From: an uncultured Oscillospiraceae bacterium
GTDB lineage: Bacteria; Bacillota; Clostridia; Oscillospirales; Oscillospiraceae
Assembly (NCBI GenBank): GCA_910587395.1
Contig: CAJULJ010000012.1
Location: forward strand, 1-60,568
Reading direction: 5' to 3'
Length of the DNA stretch: 60,568 nucleotides
The notes beneath the pieces were generated by a model that saw only the letters and a program-made list of their open reading frames with translations, was not told where the DNA came from and made no database searches. A program made the position numbers and the translations under genes. Below are positions 23,280 through 32,666 of this stretch, piece after piece. Within the stretch, counting starts at the first letter, position 1, and each line of letters begins with the position of its first letter.

Positions 23280-26200
23280 ATGCTGGACCTGCTGTACGCC
23301 CGGGCGGGGCAGGACATCCGGAGGGAGCTGCTGGAGCGGATGGGCCGCTCGCCCGCCCGCCGCCGTTTGCTGATCGTGCCCGAGCAGTATTCCCACGAGA
23401 GCGAGCGGGCCATGTGCTCCGCTTTGGGCGGCGGGACACTGATGGAGTGCGAGGTGCTGTCCTTCACCCGCCTGGCGGGGCGGCTCACCGACGCCGCCGG
23501 GGGCGGGGCCGCGCCCATGCTGGACGCCGGGGGCCGGATGCTGCTGATGTACGCCGCGCTGCGGAGGGTGTCGGACGCGCTGTCCGCCTACCGCGCAGCC
23601 TCCCGGAAGCCCGCGTTTCTCACGGGCCTGCTGGCCACGGTGGACGAGTGCCGCTCCTACCGGGTGGAGCCGGAGCCGCTGATCTCCGCCGGGGAGGAGT
23701 TGGGAGGGCGCCAGGGGGACAAGCTGAAGGACCTGGGGCTGATTTACGCCGCCTATCAGGCGCTGGAGTCCCAGGGTGCCGCCGATCCCCGGGGCAGGCT
23801 GGACCGCTTGGCGCGGCAGCTTCAGGACACCCGCTGGGGCGCGGGGATGTCGTTTTATGTCTATGGCTTCACCGATTTCACCCCTCAGGAGGAGCAGGTG
23901 CTGTCCGCCCTGATGGCCCAGGGGGAGCTGACGGTGGCCTTTGTATGCGGCGACAAGGACGATCCGGCGGACATTTTCCAGCCAGCCCTCCGGGCTGCGC
24001 GGCGGCTGAGCCGGATGGCAAAGGACAACGGCGTGCTCCTTCTGAAGGAGACGCTGGACCGCCCCTTGGAACGCCATCCGTCCCTGGCTTTTTTGGAGCG
24101 GAGCCTGTTTGGGGCTGTGCCGGAAGCCCCTTGGGAGGGGGACTGCGCCGTCGTCCGCGCCGCCGCCGCCACCCCGCGCCAGGAGGTGGAGTGGTGCGCC
24201 GCGGAGATTCTGCGCCTGCTGAGAGAGGAAAGCTGCCGCTGCCGGGACATCGCCGTGTGCGCCCGGAAGCTGGACGGGTACGGGGAGCTGATTGAGAGCA
24301 CCTTTGCCCGGTACGGGGTGCCGGTGTTCCTGTCCGCCATGGAGGACGTGCTGGAAAAGCCGGTGCTGGCCCTGGTGACCTCCGCCCTGGCAGCCGCGGC
24401 GGAGGACTACCCCTATGAGGAGCTGTTCCGCTACCTGAAAACCGGGCTGACAGGCATCACGGACGAGGAGCGGGACCTGCTGGAAAACTACGCCCTGACC
24501 TGGGACTTGAAGGGCTCCGCCTGGACGCGCAGAAAGCCCTGGGACATGCACCCGGAGGGCTATGGCAGGAAACTCGAGGAGGAGGACGCCGCTTTTGTGG
24601 CGCGGCTGGACGAGCTGCGCCGCCGTGTGATCGCGCCGCTGGAAAAGCTGCGGAAGGGAACGGACAAGACAGGGAAGGGCCGCGCCCTGGCCCTGTACCA
24701 GCTGCTGGACGACATCGACCTGCCCACCCGATTGGCCCAGCGGGCGGACAGCCTGGAGACGCGGGGGGACCGGAACACCGCCGCCCAGTACCGCCAGCTG
24801 TGGGATATTCTGGTGGGAGGGCTGGAGCAGTGCGCCCTTCTGCTGGAGGACACCGAGCTGGAGCTGGAGGAGTTTTCCCGGCTGTTTTCCCTGGTGCTGA
24901 GCCAGTACGATGTGGGGGCCATCCCCGTGTCCCTGGACGCGGTGACGGTGGGCGACGCCCCCCGTATGGCCCACAAGGAGGTCAAGGTCCTGTTCCTGCT
25001 GGGGGCGGACAGCAGCTCCATCCCCGACTGCGCCCCCTCGCCGGGGCTGTTCTCCGACCAGGACCGGGACGCGCTGTCCGCCATGGAGGTGGAGCTGGCC
25101 CCCCGGCAGGAGGACAAGCTGCGCCGGGAGATGACCATCGCCTATGAGACCTGCGCCCGGCCCTCCCAGCGGCTGTACGTCAGCTATGCCGCCGGGGCGG
25201 GAGAGGGCCAGCGCACCCCCTGCTTCCTCTGGGAGCGGCTTGCGGAGCTGTTTCCCGACGCGCCCGTGGCGGACGGGGGCGAACCCATGGTCCGCCTGTC
25301 CGCCCCGGACGCGGCGCTGGAGCTGGCGGGGCGGGACCCGGCCGTGGCCTGCGCCCTGCGGCAGGTGCCCGGCCTGGCCCCCCGAGTGGAGCGTATTCAA
25401 AACGCCTCCCAATGGCGGCGGGGGCGGCTGTCCCGGCTGGCGGTGAACGAGCTGTTCGGGCCGGTGGTGCCCATGTCCGCCACCCGGCTGGACCTGGTGA
25501 ACTCCTGCCATTTCAGCCACTTTCTCCGCTTTGGCCTGGAGGCCAAGCCCCGGCAGAAGGCGGCCTTTCGGCCCTCGGATTACGGCACCTTTGTCCACGA
25601 CGTGCTGGAAAACACCCTGCGCACGGCAAAAAGCGAGGGCGTCCCGCTGGACGACGCGGACGAGGTGCGCCGCCTGTCCCAGCGGGCCGCGGATCGCTAC
25701 GAGCAGGAGGTGCTCGCTGGTCTGGAGGAGGAACCGGCCCGGTTCCGCTATCTGTTCGGCCGCATGAAGCAGGCCGCGCTGGCGGTGGTGCAGAGCGTGG
25801 CGGCGGAGCTGTCCGTCTCCGACTTCGTCCCCGCCGCCTTCGAGCTGGGCTTCGGGCCGGGGAAGGAGCTGCCCCCGGTGGAGGTGGAGCAGGGGGTCCG
25901 CCTGCGGCTCACCGGCTTTGTGGACCGGGTGGACGAGTGGCTTCACAACGGCAGGCGCTATCTGCGCGTCGTAGACTATAAAACGGGCAAAAAGAGCTTC
26001 GACTTCGCCGACGTGGAGGACGGGCGGGGCCTTCAAATGCTGCTGTACCTTTTTGCCCTCAGCCGGGAGGGGGAGCGGGTGCTGGGCCCGGAAGAGATCG
26101 TCCCCGCCGGGGTGCTGTACGTTCCGGCCCGCACCCCCCTGGTGGACGGCGAGCGGGGCATGACGGACGAGGAGATCCAAAAGTCCCGGGACAGGCTGCT

Positions 26201-26579
26201 GCGCCGTCAGGGGCTGGTGCTGGACGACCCCGAGGTGCTGTCCGCCATGGAGCACGGGGAGGGAGGATACCGATTCCTGCCCGTCAGCACGGGCCGGGGG
26301 GGTGCGGATTACTTGGTCACCCCGGACCAGATGGAGGCGCTGGACGGGTATATCACCGCCTCCCTGCGCTGCGCCGCCGGGGAGCTGGCCCAGGGCAATA
26401 TCGACGCCGACCCTTACTGGCACAGCGCGGATAAGAATCCCTGCCGCTGGTGCGACTACCGTGCCGCCTGCCACTTTGAGGAGGGCTGCGGCGACCTGCG
26501 GCGGTTCCGCCGGGGGGTCAGCGCCAAGGAATTCTGGCAGTGGATGAGGGAGCGGGAGGAGGATGAGCATGGCCATTGA
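23280..26579 (+). CDS. addB: AddAB helicase-nuclease subunit B
   Basis: 1099-aa AddB, which with AddA processes double-strand DNA ends and recognises Chi. Visible: N-terminal helicase-like region (LLIVPEQYSHESERAM), a RecB-type nuclease domain near the C-terminus (RVVDYKTGKKSFDFAD) and the iron-sulfur cysteines (C in NSCHFSHFL; CRWCDYRAAC with CX2CX5C). The N-terminal P-loop position reads YARAGQDIRREL, so the usual GKS/GKT of Walker A is missing. The start at 23280 follows AAAGGGGGG and keeps the promoter outside the gene; the frame is open further upstream without support. Overlaps addA. Confidence 0.93.
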   Translation: MLDLLYARAGQDIRRELLERMGRSPARRRLLIVPEQYSHESERAMCSALGGGTLMECEVLSFTRLAGRLTDAAGGGAAPMLDAGGRMLLMYAALRRVSDALSAYRAASRKPAFLTGLLATVDECRSYRVEPEPLISAGEELGGRQGDKLKDLGLIYAAYQALESQGAADPRGRLDRLARQLQDTRWGAGMSFYVYGFTDFTPQEEQVLSALMAQGELTVAFVCGDKDDPADIFQPALRAARRLSRMAKDNGVLLLKETLDRPLERHPSLAFLERSLFGAVPEAPWEGDCAVVRAAAATPRQEVEWCAAEILRLLREESCRCRDIAVCARKLDGYGELIESTFARYGVPVFLSAMEDVLEKPVLALVTSALAAAAEDYPYEELFRYLKTGLTGITDEERDLLENYALTWDLKGSAWTRRKPWDMHPEGYGRKLEEEDAAFVARLDELRRRVIAPLEKLRKGTDKTGKGRALALYQLLDDIDLPTRLAQRADSLETRGDRNTAAQYRQLWDILVGGLEQCALLLEDTELELEEFSRLFSLVLSQYDVGAIPVSLDAVTVGDAPRMAHKEVKVLFLLGADSSSIPDCAPSPGLFSDQDRDALSAMEVELAPRQEDKLRREMTIAYETCARPSQRLYVSYAAGAGEGQRTPCFLWERLAELFPDAPVADGGEPMVRLSAPDAALELAGRDPAVACALRQVPGLAPRVERIQNASQWRRGRLSRLAVNELFGPVVPMSATRLDLVNSCHFSHFLRFGLEAKPRQKAAFRPSDYGTFVHDVLENTLRTAKSEGVPLDDADEVRRLSQRAADRYEQEVLAGLEEEPARFRYLFGRMKQAALAVVQSVAAELSVSDFVPAAFELGFGPGKELPPVEVEQGVRLRLTGFVDRVDEWLHNGRRYLRVVDYKTGKKSFDFADVEDGRGLQMLLYLFALSREGERVLGPEEIVPAGVLYVPARTPLVDGERGMTDEEIQKSRDRLLRRQGLVLDDPEVLSAMEHGEGGYRFLPVSTGRGGADYLVTPDQMEALDGYITASLRCAAGELAQGNIDADPYWHSADKNPCRWCDYRAACHFEEGCGDLRRFRRGVSAKEFWQWMREREEDEHGH

Positions 26580-29500
26580 GCTGACAAAGGAACAGCTGGC
26601 TGCGGTGGAGGACCGGGGAGGCGATCTGCTGGTGTCCGCCGCTGCCGGGTCGGGCAAGACGAGGGTGCTGGTGGAGCGGCTGATGGGCTATGTGGAGCGG
26701 GGGGAGGACATCGACCGCTTCCTGGTCATCACCTTCACCAAGGCCGCCGCCGCCGAGCTGCGGGACCGCATTGCCTCCGCCATCCACGCGCGGCTGGCCC
26801 AGAGGCCGGGAGACCGGCACCTGCGGCGCAATTCCACCCTGGTCTACAAGGCCCCCATCTGCACCATCGACGCCTTCTGCCTGGATTTTCTGCGCCAATG
26901 GGGCCATCTGGCGGATTTGGACCCCGATTTCCGCGTGTGCGACGAGGCCGAGGAGGATGAGCTGCGCCGCCGGGCGCTGGAGGAGGCGTTGGAGGCCCGG
27001 TACGCGAAAATCGCGGACGACGCCCCCTTTGCCGCCCTGGTGGACGCCCTGGCGGGGGAGCGGGACGACCAGACGCTGGAGGACGTGATCCTGGACGTGC
27101 ACCGCCGGGTTCAGGCTCAGGCCGGCCCCATCGGCTGGCTGGGGCAGCGGAAGCGGGACTTTGTGCTGCCTGAGGGCGCATGCCCGGAGGACACCCCCTG
27201 GGGCCGCGCCCTGCTGGAGGACGGGCTGGAATTGGCGGATTACTGGCTGGGGGCGCTGAAGGCCCTGCGGGATGAGATCTATTTCGACGAGCTGCTGAAC
27301 AAGAATTACACCCCTACCCTGGGGGAGACCATCGGCGGGCTGGAGCGGCTGCGCGCCGCGCTTGGCGAGGGCTGGGACAACGCGGCGGCCTGCTTTCCGG
27401 TGTCCTTCCCCCGGCCTGGGGCGAAGCGGGGGGAGTATGACGAGGGGCTGAAAACCCGCCTGACCGCCCTGCGGGACGAGTGCAGGAAGCAGATGAAAAA
27501 GCTGGGGGAGCGGTTTGACGTGACGGCGGGCCAGGCCATGGAGGACCTGCGGGCGGTGGGCCCCGCCATGACCGCCCTGCTGGAGGTGACGGCGGAGTTT
27601 GACGCGGCGTTTGCCAGACTCAAGCAGCGCCGACGCCTCATCGACTTTGCCGACGGGGAGCACCTGGCGGTGCGGCTGCTGGCAAATCCGGACGGGTCCC
27701 CCACTGATTTGGCCCGGGACGTGGGCAGGCAGTTCCGGGAGATCATGGTGGACGAGTACCAGGACACCAACGCGGTGCAGAACGCCATTTTCGGGGCGCT
27801 GTCCGCCGGGGATAACCTGTTCATGGTGGGGGACGTGAAGCAGTCCATCTACCGCTTCCGTCTGGCGGAGCCGGGGATTTTCCTGGACAAGTACCAGCGC
27901 TTTTCCCCAGCGGAGCAGGCCGAACCGGGCCAGGGGCGGAAAATCCTGCTGTCGGAAAACTTCCGCTCCCGGCCGGAGGTGCTGGACGGGGCCAACTTCA
28001 TCTTCCGGAACGTGATGACCAAAACCGCCGGGGAGCTGGATTACACCGAGGCGGAAGCCCTGCGGCCGGGACGGACGGACCTGGCTCCGGACGAGCGGTA
28101 CCGGGTGGAGCTGAACTGCGTGGACCTGTCCGCCCTCACCGGCGATGAGGAGCAGGAAAAGACGGACAAGGACCTTGTGGCGGCACGGGCCGCCGCCAAA
28201 CGGATTCGGGAGCTGCTGGACAGCGGCCTGCCCATTGGGGACCGGCCGGTCCGGGCGGAGGATATCGTCATACTTCTGCGCTCGCCGGGGCCCGTGCTGC
28301 GGTATTACGCCGCCGCCCTGGATGAGCAGGGAGTTCCCTGGTCCGCCGAGGGCGGGCAGGAGTTTTTCGGCACCACGGAGATTTCCGTGGCCGCCGCCCT
28401 GCTCCAGGTGCTGGACAACCCCCGGCAGGATGTGGCGCTGCTGGCCGCGCTGCGCTCTCCCCTGTTCCACTTCACCCCGGACCGGCTGGCCCGCCTCCGG
28501 GCGGGGAGCAAGGGGACGGTGTACGACTGCCTTGCCGCAAGAGCCGGGCGGGGGGAGGAGGACTGCGTGTCTTTTCTCGCCCTCCTGTCCGAGCTGCGGG
28601 AGCTGGCGGCGGAGGAGAGCAGCCACCGTCTGCTGTGGTACATCTACGGCAGGCTGGACGTGCCCGCCGTATTTGCCGCCATGCCCGACGGCCAGCGCCG
28701 CAGGGCCAACCTGATGGCGCTGTACGACGAGGCGTGCCGCTTCGAGAGCGGCGGGCACCGGGGCCTGATGGCCTTCCTGCTCCACCTGAGCCGGATGGCG
28801 GAGAACGGCCTGACGGTACCCGTACCGGGCAGCGAGACCGGAGGCGTGCGCGTTTTGTCCATCCACAGGTCCAAGGGGCTGGAGTTCCCGGTGGTGCTGG
28901 TGTGCGGCCTGGACCGGCAGTTCAACGAGTCGGACGCCAAGGCCACCATCCTGTTCCACCCCGGCCTGGGCCTGGGCCCCAAGCGCACCGACCGGGAGCG
29001 GGGGGTGCGCTACACCACCATTGCCCGGGACGCGGTGGCGCTGAAGCTGCGGCGGCAGCTGCGGGCGGAGGAGATGCGGCTTTTGTACGTGGCGATGACC
29101 CGCGCCGAGCACAAGCTGATTCTGTTTTGCGCCGTCAACGGGCGGGGCGGGCAGCTTTCCACGCTGGCGGGACAGGCCCGGTGTCCTCCGCCCCCCCGGC
29201 AGATGGGGTCGGCCCGGTCCATGGCGGAGTGGGTGCTTACAACGGTGCTGTGCCGGAGGGACAGCAGCGCCCTTTGGCCGGAGCTGGACGTCCCCCGGCC
29301 CAAGCTGCCTGAGAACGAAGGGTATCCCTGGGACATCCGCCTGCTGTCCGGGGCGGACTGCGAGCGGGCCCAGGGGCCGGGGGCCGGGGAGGCGGAGGCT
29401 CCCGCGTCCGACGTGCCAGAGGGGCTGGCGGAGCGGCTGAGCTGGCGATATCCCCACCAGGCGTCCGCCGCCATTGCCTCCAAGCTGACCGCCACCCAGC

Positions 29501-30123
29501 TCAAGGGCCGGGAGAAGGACGCCGAGGCGGCGGAAAACGGCGTGGAGCTGCGCCCCGCCGCCCCCCAGACTACCCTGCGCCGCCCGGTGTTCGAGGGCAA
29601 TCGGCCCCTGACTCCCGCCCAGCGGGGCACCGCTCTGCACATGGTGATGCAGTATCTCAATTATGACCGCGCCAATGATTTGAATGGGATTTCGGACGAG
29701 ATCGCCCGCCTTGTGGCGGGGCAGTACATCACCCCTCAGCAGGGGGAGGCGGTAAACCCTATGGATATCCTGGTCTTTTTCTGTTCGGATTTGGGGCTGC
29801 GGCTGCGCCGCTCGGCGCGGGTGGAGCGGGAGTTCAAATTCTCTTTGCTGGCCCCGGCGGCGGACTACTACCCAGAGGCCGGGCCGGGGGAGGAGGTGCT
29901 CCTCCAGGGCGTGGTGGACTGCTGGTTTGTGGAGGAGGACGGCGGCGCCACGGTGGTGGACTTCAAGACCGACCATGTCACACCTAGCACCGTGGGCCGC
30001 AGGGCGGAGGACTACCGCCCCCAGCTGGACGCCTATACCCGGGCCCTGTCCCAGGCGGCGGGGGTGGCGGTCAGGCATCGATACCTGTGGTTTTTCAGCG
30101 TGGGGCACGAGATGGAAGTATAG
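26569..30123 (+). CDS. addA: AddAB helicase-nuclease subunit A
   Basis: 1184-aa UvrD-type helicase plus nuclease. Motif I AAAGSGKTRVL, Ia TFTKAAAAELRDRI, II VDEYQDTN, III GDVKQSIYRFR, IV LSENFRSRPEVL, V IHRSKGLEFPVV, VI VAMTRAEHKLIL, and the C-terminal nuclease core VVDFKTDH. It unwinds and cuts DNA ends for RecA loading. The ATG at 26569 has a GGAGG 6 bases upstream; the ATG at 26563 touches that site. It overlaps the end of addB. The gene is GC-rich, and the long opposite-strand frames inside it are artefacts of that composition. Confidence 0.96.
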   Translation: MAIELTKEQLAAVEDRGGDLLVSAAAGSGKTRVLVERLMGYVERGEDIDRFLVITFTKAAAAELRDRIASAIHARLAQRPGDRHLRRNSTLVYKAPICTIDAFCLDFLRQWGHLADLDPDFRVCDEAEEDELRRRALEEALEARYAKIADDAPFAALVDALAGERDDQTLEDVILDVHRRVQAQAGPIGWLGQRKRDFVLPEGACPEDTPWGRALLEDGLELADYWLGALKALRDEIYFDELLNKNYTPTLGETIGGLERLRAALGEGWDNAAACFPVSFPRPGAKRGEYDEGLKTRLTALRDECRKQMKKLGERFDVTAGQAMEDLRAVGPAMTALLEVTAEFDAAFARLKQRRRLIDFADGEHLAVRLLANPDGSPTDLARDVGRQFREIMVDEYQDTNAVQNAIFGALSAGDNLFMVGDVKQSIYRFRLAEPGIFLDKYQRFSPAEQAEPGQGRKILLSENFRSRPEVLDGANFIFRNVMTKTAGELDYTEAEALRPGRTDLAPDERYRVELNCVDLSALTGDEEQEKTDKDLVAARAAAKRIRELLDSGLPIGDRPVRAEDIVILLRSPGPVLRYYAAALDEQGVPWSAEGGQEFFGTTEISVAAALLQVLDNPRQDVALLAALRSPLFHFTPDRLARLRAGSKGTVYDCLAARAGRGEEDCVSFLALLSELRELAAEESSHRLLWYIYGRLDVPAVFAAMPDGQRRRANLMALYDEACRFESGGHRGLMAFLLHLSRMAENGLTVPVPGSETGGVRVLSIHRSKGLEFPVVLVCGLDRQFNESDAKATILFHPGLGLGPKRTDRERGVRYTTIARDAVALKLRRQLRAEEMRLLYVAMTRAEHKLILFCAVNGRGGQLSTLAGQARCPPPPRQMGSARSMAEWVLTTVLCRRDSSALWPELDVPRPKLPENEGYPWDIRLLSGADCERAQGPGAGEAEAPASDVPEGLAERLSWRYPHQASAAIASKLTATQLKGREKDAEAAENGVELRPAAPQTTLRRPVFEGNRPLTPAQRGTALHMVMQYLNYDRANDLNGISDEIARLVAGQYITPQQGEAVNPMDILVFFCSDLGLRLRRSARVEREFKFSLLAPAADYYPEAGPGEEVLLQGVVDCWFVEEDGGATVVDFKTDHVTPSTVGRRAEDYRPQLDAYTRALSQAAGVAVRHRYLWFFSVGHEMEV

Positions 30124-30124
30124 G

Positions 30125-30156
30125 GGCCCCGCAAAAGCGTCCTTCAGCTTTTGTGG
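30125..30156 (+). terminator. Hairpin after addA
   Basis: 12-bp stem CCCCGCAAAAGC / GCTTTTGTGGGG with one wobble, just after the addA stop, without a clear U-run. The next 150 bases are GC-rich with no convincing gene. Confidence 0.5.
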
Positions 30157-30306
30157 GGAGAGGAGGGGCAAGGGAGCGGGTGGAGCTTTCGCCGGAGGCG
30201 GAAGCGGAACAGAGCGGACTTTGCCCCGACGACAGCGTGGGCCGCGCGGTGGAGCTGTAGGGCGCGGTCCGCAAAAGAAAAAGATTTGAGAATTTGAAAA
30301 AAATCC

Positions 30307-30335
30307 TTGCTTTTTCCCGGCGGGCGTGATATCAT
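30307..30335 (+). promoter_or_regulatory. SigA promoter of rpmE
   Basis: TTGCTT (30307-30312), 17-bp spacer, TATCAT (30330-30335). Confidence 0.65.
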
Positions 30336-30404
30336 ACGATTTGCGTTTACAAGGAGATTTTGCGCTCCTGGACTTTTGGTATCGACAGAAAGAGGTGAAT
30401 CCCC

Positions 30405-30605
30405 ATGAAGGAAGGCATCCATCCCAAGTATCAGCAGACCACCATTACGTGCGCCTGCGGCAACGTGATCGAGACTGGCTCGACGAAGAAGGACATCAAG
30501 GTGGAAGTCTGCTCCAAGTGTCACCCCTTCTACACCGGCAAGCAGAAGATGGTGGATACCGGCGGACGTGTCAGCCGCTTCAACAAGAAGTTCGGTCTGG
30601 GCTAA
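30405..30605 (+). CDS. rpmE: 50S ribosomal protein L31
   Basis: 66-aa L31 of the zinc-binding type: MKEGIHPKYQQTTITCACGN, then CSKCHPFYTGKQK. The cysteines CAC and CSKC provide the zinc site, so this is the zinc-replete paralogue class. Monocistronic, with its own promoter and terminator. Confidence 0.97.
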   Translation: MKEGIHPKYQQTTITCACGNVIETGSTKKDIKVEVCSKCHPFYTGKQKMVDTGGRVSRFNKKFGLG

Positions 30606-30618
30606 TGCCTGTCAGTTC

Positions 30619-30661
30619 AAAGACCCGTTGCAAGCAATTGCGGCGGGTCTTTCTCTTTTTT
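30619..30661 (+). terminator. Terminator of rpmE
   Basis: 9-bp stem AAAGACCCG / CGGGTCTTT (30619-30627 with 30644-30652) followed by CTCTTTTTT. Confidence 0.9.
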
Positions 30662-30706
30662 CCGCCGGACGCATATACTAAGCTATCAATGAGGAGGTAT
30701 CCCGCC

Positions 30707-31207
30707 ATGTTTCAAACAGTTGATCCGAAAAGCCTGAACCTTAACCCCTTCTCCATGCTGGACGACCAGTGGATGCTCGTCACCGCCGGCACGCCGGAGC
30801 GATGCAACACCATGACCGCCTCCTGGGGCGGTCTGGGCATCCTATGGGGTGTGCCCATGGCCACCGCTTATGTGCGTCCCCAGCGGTACACCAACCAGTT
30901 CATGAAAGAGAGCGAATACTTTACCCTGTCCTTCTTCTCGGAGGACTACCGCCCCCAGCTGAACCTGTGCGGCTCCAAAAGCGGGCGGGACACGGATAAG
31001 GTGAAGGAATGCGGCTTTACAGCTGCGGCAGGGGCGGGGAATGCGCCCTATTTTGAGGAAGCCGATTTGGTTTTGGTGTGCCGCAAGCGCATGGCCATGC
31101 CCATGGACCCCGCCGCGGTCCCGGAGGACGTGAAGAAAAAATCTTATCACGACGATTTCCACGACATTTACTGGGGAGAGATCGTGGAGGCGCTGAAAAA
31201 GGCCTGA
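30707..31207 (+). CDS. Flavin reductase-like / FMN-binding split-barrel protein
   Basis: 166-aa protein of the flavin-reductase-like (FMN-binding split barrel) family: MTASWGGLGILWGVPMATAYV near the N-terminus and ESEYFTLSFFSEDYRPQLNLCGSKSGRDTDK in the middle fit the family. It probably binds FMN and may act as a small flavin reductase or FMN-dependent oxidoreductase. The ATG at 30707 follows GAGGAGGT at 8 bases; the longer open frame would run through the rpmE terminator. Convergent with the radical SAM gene. Confidence 0.85.
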   Translation: MFQTVDPKSLNLNPFSMLDDQWMLVTAGTPERCNTMTASWGGLGILWGVPMATAYVRPQRYTNQFMKESEYFTLSFFSEDYRPQLNLCGSKSGRDTDKVKECGFTAAAGAGNAPYFEEADLVLVCRKRMAMPMDPAAVPEDVKKKSYHDDFHDIYWGEIVEALKKA

Positions 31208-31211
31208 CGTT

Positions 31212-32147
31212 TTACAGGTGGGGCAGGTTCTCGCGGTACAGGCGGAGCTCCTTCTCGTCCGTCTCCCGGCAGATGCGGTCCAGATCGGACAACAGCCGTT
31301 CCCAGTCCTCGGGCAGCTTTCCCTGGAAGTTGAAGGTGTTGGACGCCCCCAGGGCGGCGAAGGTGACGGGGATGGTCAAGTGGGAGATGAGGGCGCGCAG
31401 CTCGTCCAGCTTTTCCAGCTCTCCGGCCTCCTGCCAGTTTCCGGCCTGAATTTCGCTATACAGGCGGGAATCCTGGTAGATGGTGAGCATGGACGAGCCG
31501 ATGATTTGGGGATGAAGCTGATTGAACAGCGCGGCGCTGGCCTGGGCGCCTTCCCGGCCCCGTCTCGCGCCGGAGATGCCGGCCAGGTAGAAAAAGCTGT
31601 AGCCGATGCCTGCCCGGTCCAGCCTCCGGCACTGGGTCAGGATGTCCTTCGGCCCATAGCCCTTGTCCATGAAGTCCAGGGCCTGCCTGTCCCCCGTCTC
31701 CACGCCGATGGTGATGCCGTCATAGCCCGCCGCTTTCAGCCGGGCCAGTTCCTCGTCGGTTTTCAGCCCCACGTCGGTGACGCGGGCAAAGCAGCCGATG
31801 GTTTTGATGGTGGGAAAGTACTGGCCGATGAGCCGGGCAATTTCCAGCAGCCGACCCGCATTCAATACGAAGGGATTGGCCCCGGTCAGGAAGGCTCGGG
31901 AGTAGGTCCGTCCCGCGGGTAGGCCCTGCAAAGCGGCGGCCAGCCGGTCCAGCGGGGAATGGGCCATGGTCTGGGCCTCCAGCAGATCGGCCTCCACGTC
32001 CTCCAGCGGGGACATGCGGAAGGAAAAGGGCAGGCCGGCATAAAGCGTGCAGAATTTGCATTTGTGGTGGGTACAGCCCGCTGTGACCTCCAGCAGAAGG
32101 GACGCGGCCTCGTAAGGGGGCCGCCAGATGGTTCCGGTAAAGTGCAT
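31212..32147 (-). CDS. Radical SAM protein
   Basis: 311-aa radical SAM enzyme. The cluster motif near residues 25-33 reads CTHHKCKFC (CX4CX2C), a spacing seen in a clostridial subfamily rather than the classic CX3CX2C. GGxE-like and ITIGVETGDRQAL (SAM binding) follow, then a TIM-barrel pattern. The start at 32147 is chosen because AAAGGAG lies 8 bases upstream; the longer frame crosses the divergent promoter. The substrate is unknown. It is divergent from an HxlR regulator that may control it. Confidence 0.87.
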   Translation of the reverse strand: MHFTGTIWRPPYEAASLLLEVTAGCTHHKCKFCTLYAGLPFSFRMSPLEDVEADLLEAQTMAHSPLDRLAAALQGLPAGRTYSRAFLTGANPFVLNAGRLLEIARLIGQYFPTIKTIGCFARVTDVGLKTDEELARLKAAGYDGITIGVETGDRQALDFMDKGYGPKDILTQCRRLDRAGIGYSFFYLAGISGARRGREGAQASAALFNQLHPQIIGSSMLTIYQDSRLYSEIQAGNWQEAGELEKLDELRALISHLTIPVTFAALGASNTFNFQGKLPEDWERLLSDLDRICRETDEKELRLYRENLPHL

Positions 32148-32189
32148 GGTAAACGCTCCTTTCGCCCGTTGGGGCTTTGTGATGAGCTC

Positions 32190-32218
32190 AGCATACACCG
32201 GAAGAAAAGCACGCACAA
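32190..32218 (-). promoter_or_regulatory. Promoter of the radical SAM gene
   Basis: Minus strand TTGTGC (32213-32218), 17-bp spacer, TATGCT (32190-32195). Confidence 0.5.
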
Positions 32219-32230
32219 GTACGGTCTTTT

Positions 32231-32259
32231 TTGAGCAATACACCCATTTTTGATACCAT
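32231..32259 (+). promoter_or_regulatory. Promoter of the HxlR regulator / hflX
   Basis: TTGAGC (32231-32236), 17-bp spacer, TGA-TACCAT (-10 at 32254-32259). Confidence 0.5.
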
Positions 32260-32274
32260 TGGGAGGGCTTCCCT

Positions 32275-32661
32275 ATGGCAGACAACAAATTTACGGCCCC
32301 AGATGCACTGGCCCGGTGCGAGCCCATGAGCCGCCTCCAGTCGGTGATCGGCGGCAAGTGGAAAATACTCATATTATGGTACGTGGCGGCCTATGGAGTC
32401 CAGCGGTTCAACGAGCTTCAGCGGCGGCTGGCGGGGGCGTCCCATACCACGCTGACCCGCCAGCTGCGTGAGCTGGAGGAGGACGGCTTTTTGTGCCGGA
32501 CGGTGTACGGCGAGGTGCCGCCCCGGGTGGAGTACCGGCTGTCCCCGCTGGGGGAAAGCTTTGCGCCTCTGCTCCACGCTATGCTGCGCTGGAGCGAGGA
32601 CCATTTGGAGGAGCTTGGGGGCTGTGCTCCGCAAAATACAGATGAAAACGAGGATATATAG
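32275..32661 (+). CDS. HxlR-family transcriptional regulator
   Basis: 128-aa winged-helix regulator: VIGGKWKILILWYV (hallmark GGKW), RFNELQRRLAGASHTTLTRQLRELEEDGFL as HTH, and VEYRLSPLGES as wing. HxlR proteins sense aldehydes, quinones or redox stress. It is divergent from the radical SAM gene and 5 bases ahead of hflX, so it may control either. A cysteine at residue 15 could be a redox sensor (speculative). Confidence 0.92.
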   Translation: MADNKFTAPDALARCEPMSRLQSVIGGKWKILILWYVAAYGVQRFNELQRRLAGASHTTLTRQLRELEEDGFLCRTVYGEVPPRVEYRLSPLGESFAPLLHAMLRWSEDHLEELGGCAPQNTDENEDI

Positions 32662-32666
32662 CTTAT

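Noticed and set aside
23103..26657. Very long minus-strand open frame opposite addB
   Set aside because: It mirrors the GC-rich codon pattern of addB, has no recognisable domain, and addB motifs are unambiguous.
26518..30171. 1217-codon minus-strand open frame opposite addA
   Set aside because: It is a composition artefact of high third-position GC; it resembles no protein family, while addA carries all helicase motifs.
30124..30300. Small gene after addA
   Set aside because: Short GC-rich frames only, no ribosome site and no family; only a hairpin is supported.
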